DNA of 10,833 nt, taken from assembly GCA_003503995.1 (NCBI GenBank), contig DOCA01000114.1, positions 1 to 10,833 of the forward strand, in the 5' to 3' direction. The notes beneath the pieces were generated by a model. The model saw nothing but the letters and a program-made list of their open reading frames with translations. It was not told where the DNA came from and did not search any database. A program made the translations under genes and the position numbers. Positions 5,946 to 10,833 of the stretch are shown in pieces. The number at the start of each line of letters is the position of its first letter. Position 1 is the stretch's first letter. The stretch is from Holosporales bacterium (GTDB taxonomy: Bacteria > Pseudomonadota > Alphaproteobacteria > Caedimonadales > UBA9215).

Positions 5946-7799
5946 ATGGCGCGTCTTTGGGTAAAAAAATGGATTGTCTTTCTTAGTCTACTTGTTTTTA
6001 CTCAAGCCCATGCCCGCGAGCAAAAAGGACAAGAAAAGCCTGAATCCCCTTATGAAAACCTTCCTATTGTAACTTATGACTATACCCTCAAAGGGCTAGA
6101 AGGCACGGATATTCCAAAAGAATTTAAAAGCCGCTCTCGCCTTGAACTTCTCAAAAAAAGACCTCTTTATTCTAACTTTGCTCTTTCAAGGCGCGTTCAA
6201 AATGACAAAGATATCTTGCAAAAACTCTTTTACTCTTTTGGATACTACGATGCAACCACTGATGTTCTCATCAGCGATTCTCTTAAAAAAGACGCCTCGT
6301 GCCATGTTGAATTTACAGTGACTCTTGGTAAGCGCTACAAATTAAAATCCCTTCAATTTGTCTTTACGCCAAAATCAGAAGGGCCAGAACCTTGTCAAAA
6401 AACCTTATCCGATCTCAAACTCTATGCAGGAGAATTTTTTACGGCCGAAAAAGTTTTAAACGCTTTTGATGATGTTAGGGAAAATTTAGGCACGTGCGGA
6501 TATCCCTTTGCTAAAATTGTAAGTCATGAGGCGATTTTATCAAAGTCTGACACGACAGTAGCGCTGATCTTAACCCTTGATCCAGGGCCTTATGTTACCT
6601 TTGGTCAAATCCAAGTCAAAAGCTCTGGCGCTGTCAGTACTGATTATATTAAAAACAGGGCGCCCTTTAAACAAGGCGAGCCTTATGATCAAGGTCAAAT
6701 AGACGACTATCAAGATGAATTGAGTACCTCAAAGTTATTTGAAAAAATTATTATCCAGCACCGTAAGGAAAAAATTCAAAAAAACCATGAAGTTCCCATT
6801 GAAGTTGATTTAAGTGATGGTAAACCTCGCACTCTTTCAGCCGGAGTCAAATTCGGAACATCGGAAGGCATCGGCGCTAAAACCAGTTGGACCCACCGTA
6901 ATCTTATGGGACATGCCGATAAATTTGTTGTTGGCGCTGAGGCATCTCAAACCCTATCCATGGTCGATCTTAATTATTACCTTCCTGATTTTTTGAAGAG
7001 AAATCAAACCCTTGGCACCACTCTTAATTACAAAGAAGAAAATACAAAATCTTATGATAGCCGAGGTTATGGAGCTTCTTTCGTCTTAGACAACGAGTTT
7101 AGAAAAGGCTGGAGCTATTCCTATGGCCTTTCCTTTGAGAGCACTCGCATTAGCCAAAGGGGCGAAATTATACATGTTGATGCCTTAGGCGTTCCCCTTG
7201 GGTTTTCAATTGACACGCGAAATGATGATTTGGATCCCTCATCAGGAGGAAAATTAACCCTCAGTATTACACCCGAATACGGTCATTTAGGACACGCCAA
7301 CTTCATTACACACTCTCAGCTTCATGGCTCCTACCATTGGGCCATGGATGAACATCATAGGCACGTTTTATCCTTTTGGTCGCGAATAGGATCAGTCTTT
7401 GGGGGCAGTCTCAATGATATACCGAGCAACCGACGGTTTTTTGCAGGTGGTGGTGGATCTGTTCGTGGTTATGGTTATCAACTGGCCGGGCCCCTTGATG
7501 GGGTAGGAAAACCTCTTGGTGGAAAATCTCTTTTAGAATTTGGTATTGAACCTCGGGTCCGCTTTGGGGATGATTGGGGTGCCGTTGCCTTTTTAGAAGG
7601 AGCTCTTGTCAGCGAGACAACTCACCCTAGTTTTGCCAATAGTCTTCTGTTTGGTGCGGGTGTGGGGTTGCGATATTACACGAGCTTTGGACCTATTCGA
7701 GCAGATATTGCCATTCCTTTTAAAAAACGCCGTCAAGATGGCGGCAAAGTCGTTGATAGAGCCTTCCAATTTTATATCAGTATAGGGCAGTCGTTTTGA
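5946..7799 (+). CDS. tamA: TamA, Omp85-family outer-membrane translocation and assembly protein
   Basis: The 617-residue protein starts with a clear signal peptide (MARLWVKK, hydrophobic core, cleavage likely after AHA at residue 23). Residues about 40-290 form POTRA-type domains (YRVK-like turns such as GKRYKLKSLQFVF and PGPYVTFGQIQVKSSG). Residues about 295-617 form the 16-stranded Omp85 barrel. The lid-lock motif is present as RRFFAGGGGSVRGYGY, with VRGY at 506-509, and the chain ends in Phe, as BAM substrates do. TamA works with TamB across the envelope in inserting outer-membrane proteins and, by recent work, in phospholipid transport to the outer membrane. Three Cys (119, 150, 184) lie in the POTRA region. 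There is no good Shine-Dalgarno before the ATG, but no other in-frame start fits the signal peptide. tamB follows with a TGATG overlap. Confidence 0.93.
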   Translation: MARLWVKKWIVFLSLLVFTQAHAREQKGQEKPESPYENLPIVTYDYTLKGLEGTDIPKEFKSRSRLELLKKRPLYSNFALSRRVQNDKDILQKLFYSFGYYDATTDVLISDSLKKDASCHVEFTVTLGKRYKLKSLQFVFTPKSEGPEPCQKTLSDLKLYAGEFFTAEKVLNAFDDVRENLGTCGYPFAKIVSHEAILSKSDTTVALILTLDPGPYVTFGQIQVKSSGAVSTDYIKNRAPFKQGEPYDQGQIDDYQDELSTSKLFEKIIIQHRKEKIQKNHEVPIEVDLSDGKPRTLSAGVKFGTSEGIGAKTSWTHRNLMGHADKFVVGAEASQTLSMVDLNYYLPDFLKRNQTLGTTLNYKEENTKSYDSRGYGASFVLDNEFRKGWSYSYGLSFESTRISQRGEIIHVDALGVPLGFSIDTRNDDLDPSSGGKLTLSITPEYGHLGHANFITHSQLHGSYHWAMDEHHRHVLSFWSRIGSVFGGSLNDIPSNRRFFAGGGGSVRGYGYQLAGPLDGVGKPLGGKSLLEFGIEPRVRFGDDWGAVAFLEGALVSETTHPSFANSLLFGAGVGLRYYTSFGPIRADIAIPFKKRRQDGGKVVDRAFQFYISIGQSF

Positions 7800-10588
7800 T
7801 GAAAATATTAAAATTCCTTGCTGCATTTTTCAAATGGTTTTTGATTGTTTTTGTGATTTCTCTCGCAACGCTCATGACTTTTTTATCTTTTGATAAGGGG
7901 AAAGAAACCCTTGTTAATACAATCAATACTCATCTTAATACTGAATCTTATAATGTTAAAATTAGAAGCCTTTCAAGTTTTTTTCCCTTTGTTTTCTCTA
8001 TCGATCGTATTGATTTAAAAGAAGAAGAAAAAACATGGCTATCCATTAAAGACGTTACGATTGACTTAAATATAGGATCTTTTTTCTTAACACGAGACCT
8101 TGAAGGGGTTTTTGTGGGAGAAGGGGTTTTCTTAAACTCTCTACCGAAAGAAAAAGAAGGGGAATCTGAAGTCAAAATAAACAATGATGAAAGCGCTTCT
8201 ATTACACAACTTTTATCCATTATTCACGCGTTTTTAACAAGCCTTAATAAATTCAATATCAGCATTGATTTGAGTCGCTTACACCTCAGCCCTGAGTTTA
8301 TAGGGCAAGAGATTGATCTTGCCCTAGATGGCATTTCTTTAAAATATGACAAAAGTAAAAATCATCTTTCTGTTGTTCTCCCTCTTTTAACCCGTAGTTT
8401 TGGAAGTAAGCTTAGCTTTCTTGCCTCGGCAGAGGGGGAAATTGAAGACTTTACTGTTTCCTTTAGCATTAAAACTCCAGAATTTCATTACGACGCCCTT
8501 GATTTTAAAAATATTGCCCTTCAAGGCAAAGTGACCGGCTTGCCTTCTAAAGGACACGGTAACTTAGAACTAGACTTTCTCTACAATGATATAAAAGCAT
8601 CTTTAAATCTTGCCTCTATTACCCTTGTAGACCAGATTCTTTCTCTAAAAAACATCTCTCTCAACGGGCTCTTGTCCTCGACACAAGGTGATTTGTCCTA
8701 TAACTTTGAAACAGAAGAAGTTGCAGCCTCTATCAAAGGCAATAGTCGTGATTTAACCTCCTTAACTTCCCTTGCATCTTTGGGTCGTTTTCCCCTTTCA
8801 GGAACAGCCACTTTTGAAGGGCACTTAAAAATGCACGGAACTGGCCCCGATTCTTTACGTCTCAAACTCCAAGGGACGCAACTAACAGGAGAGGACATTT
8901 CCGTTGCAAGTCTTAATGCTGATTTGCTTCTAGATGACTTTCTAACGATTCCAACCGTTAAGGGTACTATTGGAATGACGGATATTAAAAGCAACGATGT
9001 TGCTCTTGATACCCTCACTTTGCAATCTCACTTAGAAAAAGGACAAGGCCCCTTGTCCCTTAAAGGACAGGGGAAAGAGTTAACCTTAGATAGTCTCAGC
9101 ACTCTTAATCTTGGCACAGATCGTCAAATCATTACCCTTAACACGTTTAAGGCCCTTTACGATAAAGAGCCCTTCAACCTTGAAAAGCCTTTTACTATTG
9201 AGGTCTTTGGAGATGACGTGACGGTTTCGCCAGCAACCTTCAAAATCGTCACTTTTCCCTTTACCTTTCAAGGAAAAAAACAAGGGACCGCTCTTGATTT
9301 CTCCCTTAAAGGAGAAACAGATTTAGGCGTTTTGTCCAAACTCTTTTTATATACGGGAGATATTGTAAAAGGAATATTATCCATTGATTTCACCATTGCT
9401 GGAAGCGTAGATCAATTTGATTATGATGGCATTCTTGAACTCAAAAAAGGTTACTATGAAAACATAACCTATGGCACAAAGCTTCATGACCTATCTTTTA
9501 AAGCGCAAGCAAAAGATGGCCTTATTACCCTAAATAACGTTAAAACACGCGATGGATATGGAGGGTATCTACACCTAAATGGCACCTATGACTTGATCAA
9601 AAAAGTCTTTGATTTCAAAGCCGATGCCGTCAAAATGCGCTTTGCCTATACAGATAAACTAAAGATTATTGCCCGAGAAGGCGCTTTAACCCTAAAAGGC
9701 CCTTATAATAATGCTATAGCTAGTGGGTCGTTAACCATGGATGAAGTCGCTTACAACATCACGGCTGCTTTTGGAGAGGACGTTGCTGAACTTAATGTTA
9801 TTGACCCGTCAAAGCCGCAGAAAATAGATAAGTCGAAACTTAAAACGAACCAAAAAAAATCTCCCAATGCCTTTAAGCTAACCTTTGACTTTGACATTAA
9901 GATTCCACCAGTATTTCGCGTTTATGGCTTAGGACTTGACTCCCTTTGGGAAGGGGAACTCAAAGTCACTCAGTCCCTTGATGATATTCTTATGGTTGGG
10001 GAAATTGACCTAAAAGAAGGAGAGCTTGATTTTCTAGGACAAACCATTGAAATCGATGAGGGCACTCTCTCATTTGATGGACAAGAAGAAAATATCCCTT
10101 ATTTAGCCCTACAAGCTTCTTTAGAAAAGAACGATTTCAAGGCCATTGTTGCCTTAAATGGCCGAGCAACAAAGCCAAGTTTTGCCCTTTCCTCCGAACC
10201 GCCGCTTCCCCAAGAAGAAATCCTTTCTCAGCTTCTTTTTGGCTCACACTCATCTAAGCTCTCTCCTTTGTCTGCCTTAAAACTTGCTAAAGTTGCAGGA
10301 GAGCTCTCTGGTGTAGGGGGAGGAGGAAGTTTTACAGACCTCATGAAAGATCATTTGGGTAAAGAAGAAGTCGAGGTTGATGGAGGAGATAATAAAAAAG
10401 ATGCCCTCTTAAAAGCAAAAGATACGCTCTCTGACAAAGTGAGCATTCACCTAGACCAAGGCGTTACCCCCATGGACTCTAAAGTCGTCGTTGAAGTTGA
10501 AGTCACACCAAAAGTAACCATTAGCACCGAAGCTGGTGCTGCTAAATCCTCTGAAAGCGTTGGCGTGAACTATAAGTGGGATTACTAG
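7799..10588 (+). CDS. tamB: TamB, inner-membrane-anchored translocation and assembly subunit (DUF490)
   Basis: I start the protein at ATG 7799, which overlaps the tamA stop by one base (TGATG) and implies translational coupling; a TTG three bases earlier is less likely. AGGG at 7784-7787 is a plausible ribosome-binding site. The 929-residue product has one N-terminal membrane anchor (about 5-30), then a long beta-rich region of alternating polar and hydrophobic residues that would form the periplasm-spanning beta-taco groove. The C-terminal DUF490/TamB domain (about 560-929) includes GEIDLKEGELDFLGQTIEIDEG and the signature LSSEPPLPQEEILSQLLFG near 797-815, a glycine run (GVGGGG), and an end SVGVNYKWDY, typical of the TamA-contacting tail. 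E. coli TamB is longer (1259 residues), but shorter forms are common in other groups. Role: with TamA, envelope biogenesis. Confidence 0.9.
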   Translation: MKILKFLAAFFKWFLIVFVISLATLMTFLSFDKGKETLVNTINTHLNTESYNVKIRSLSSFFPFVFSIDRIDLKEEEKTWLSIKDVTIDLNIGSFFLTRDLEGVFVGEGVFLNSLPKEKEGESEVKINNDESASITQLLSIIHAFLTSLNKFNISIDLSRLHLSPEFIGQEIDLALDGISLKYDKSKNHLSVVLPLLTRSFGSKLSFLASAEGEIEDFTVSFSIKTPEFHYDALDFKNIALQGKVTGLPSKGHGNLELDFLYNDIKASLNLASITLVDQILSLKNISLNGLLSSTQGDLSYNFETEEVAASIKGNSRDLTSLTSLASLGRFPLSGTATFEGHLKMHGTGPDSLRLKLQGTQLTGEDISVASLNADLLLDDFLTIPTVKGTIGMTDIKSNDVALDTLTLQSHLEKGQGPLSLKGQGKELTLDSLSTLNLGTDRQIITLNTFKALYDKEPFNLEKPFTIEVFGDDVTVSPATFKIVTFPFTFQGKKQGTALDFSLKGETDLGVLSKLFLYTGDIVKGILSIDFTIAGSVDQFDYDGILELKKGYYENITYGTKLHDLSFKAQAKDGLITLNNVKTRDGYGGYLHLNGTYDLIKKVFDFKADAVKMRFAYTDKLKIIAREGALTLKGPYNNAIASGSLTMDEVAYNITAAFGEDVAELNVIDPSKPQKIDKSKLKTNQKKSPNAFKLTFDFDIKIPPVFRVYGLGLDSLWEGELKVTQSLDDILMVGEIDLKEGELDFLGQTIEIDEGTLSFDGQEENIPYLALQASLEKNDFKAIVALNGRATKPSFALSSEPPLPQEEILSQLLFGSHSSKLSPLSALKLAKVAGELSGVGGGGSFTDLMKDHLGKEEVEVDGGDNKKDALLKAKDTLSDKVSIHLDQGVTPMDSKVVVEVEVTPKVTISTEAGAAKSSESVGVNYKWDY

Positions 10589-10611
10589 TTCCTATATAGT
10601 AATATAGGAAC
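10588..10611. repeat. Perfect 10-bp inverted repeat with 4-base loop after tamB
   Basis: GTTCCTATAT, loop AGTA, ATATAGGAAC. It starts on the last base of the tamB stop. It could be an RNA hairpin that ends tamAB transcription, although no T run follows, so it is not a classical intrinsic terminator. It is also centred about 70 bp upstream of the predicted sigma-54 start site, where an activator might bind as a dimer. The sequence alone does not decide between these. Confidence 0.55.
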
Positions 10612-10641
10612 GAATGACAGTATTTGGGACATTTTAAAAAC

Positions 10642-10658
10642 TTGGCATGGAAACTGCA
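10642..10658 (+). promoter_or_regulatory. Sigma-54 (RpoN) -24/-12 promoter for the flagellar gene
   Basis: TTGGCATGGAAACTGCA matches the RpoN consensus YTGGCACGrNNNTTGCW with the obligatory GG (10644-10645) and GC (10656-10657) at the correct spacing; the differences are C to T in the GGCACG part and T to C just before TGC. The start of transcription would be near 10669. Flagellar rod and hook genes of several alphaproteobacteria, for example Caulobacter, are sigma-54 dependent, which agrees with the gene that follows. Confidence 0.75.
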
Positions 10659-10695
10659 TGGAGTATCACAGGAAAAATAAAAATGGATTTTATAG

Positions 10696-10833
10696 ATGCC
10701 TGTTTCTCTCGACATTACCCTTTCCATGCAAAAGGCCTTGCAGGACAAACTCAACGTCCTCTCTAACAATGCTGCTAATGCTGGAACCGTTGGTTTTCAA
10801 GAAGACTCTGTTATCTTTTCTCAATTTTTAGGA
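10696..10833 (+). CDS. flgF: FlgF-like flagellar basal-body rod protein (N-terminal 46 residues; runs off right edge)
   Basis: The 46 codons from ATG 10696 read MPVSLDITLSMQKALQDKLNVLSNN, then AANAGTVGFQEDSVIFSQFLG, open to the window end. This is the N-terminal rod-family signature (LS...Q..L...NNIAN..T.GFK in relatives), best matching FlgF of alphaproteobacteria; FlgG or another rod protein is the main alternative. FlgF forms part of the proximal rod through the periplasm. The ATG directly follows an in-frame TAG (10693-10695), so no longer version exists. A GGA at 10685-10687, eight bases away, is the only well-spaced ribosome-binding site. A better AGGA (10670-10673) lies 22 bases away, and it would instead fit an out-of-frame ATG at 10683 that opens only a short 27-codon frame. 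A sigma-54 promoter lies upstream. Confidence 0.75.
   Translation, partial: MPVSLDITLSMQKALQDKLNVLSNNAANAGTVGFQEDSVIFSQFLG

Overview
The window is an AT-rich stretch of a Gram-negative bacterial chromosome. It carries an outer-membrane TamA/TamB pair, a PAS-GAF hybrid histidine kinase whose PAS domain resembles FixL, an LplT-type transporter and the first codons of a flagellar rod gene behind a good sigma-54 promoter. Together these fit a flagellated alphaproteobacterium. The low GC and the decaying insertion sequence would suit an AT-rich, host-associated lineage such as Holosporales, but that placement is inference and not proven by anything here.

Left part (1-2862, minus strand). The N-terminal 55 codons of an exported protein of unknown function leave the window at base 1. 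Next is an 851-residue soluble hybrid histidine kinase (PAS, GAF, long coiled coil, HisKA, HATPase, receiver). The PAS domain has the His and Arg that bind and sense heme in FixL, so oxygen or redox sensing is plausible.

Middle (3033-5871). An LplT-like MFS lysophospholipid transporter lies on the plus strand. Convergent to it is the C-terminal remnant of a histidine phosphotransfer (HPt) protein on the minus strand, a short gene piece in none of the long ORFs. The HPt remnant ends exactly at the terminus of a 1254-bp IS3-subgroup element (4615-5868), which has recognisable imperfect terminal inverted repeats and a possible AAA target duplication. The element is dead: its orfA start codon reads AGG, orfA has an in-frame TAA, and orfB has an in-frame TGA and a frameshift. 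A hybrid kinase ending in a receiver normally passes phosphate to an HPt protein, so loss of this HPt gene may have broken or rewired a local phosphorelay.

Right part (5946-10833, plus strand). tamA and tamB overlap at TGATG and form a translationally coupled pair that works in outer-membrane biogenesis. LplT-type phospholipid handling and TamAB (now linked to phospholipid traffic to the outer membrane) make this an envelope-themed neighbourhood. After tamB come a perfect 10-bp inverted repeat, a -24/-12 sigma-54 promoter and the start of a FlgF-like flagellar rod gene that runs off the right edge. I saw no tRNA, rRNA, CRISPR or complete new defence system. The most informative points are the IS-broken HPt gene, the FixL-like kinase and the sigma-54 flagellar promoter.
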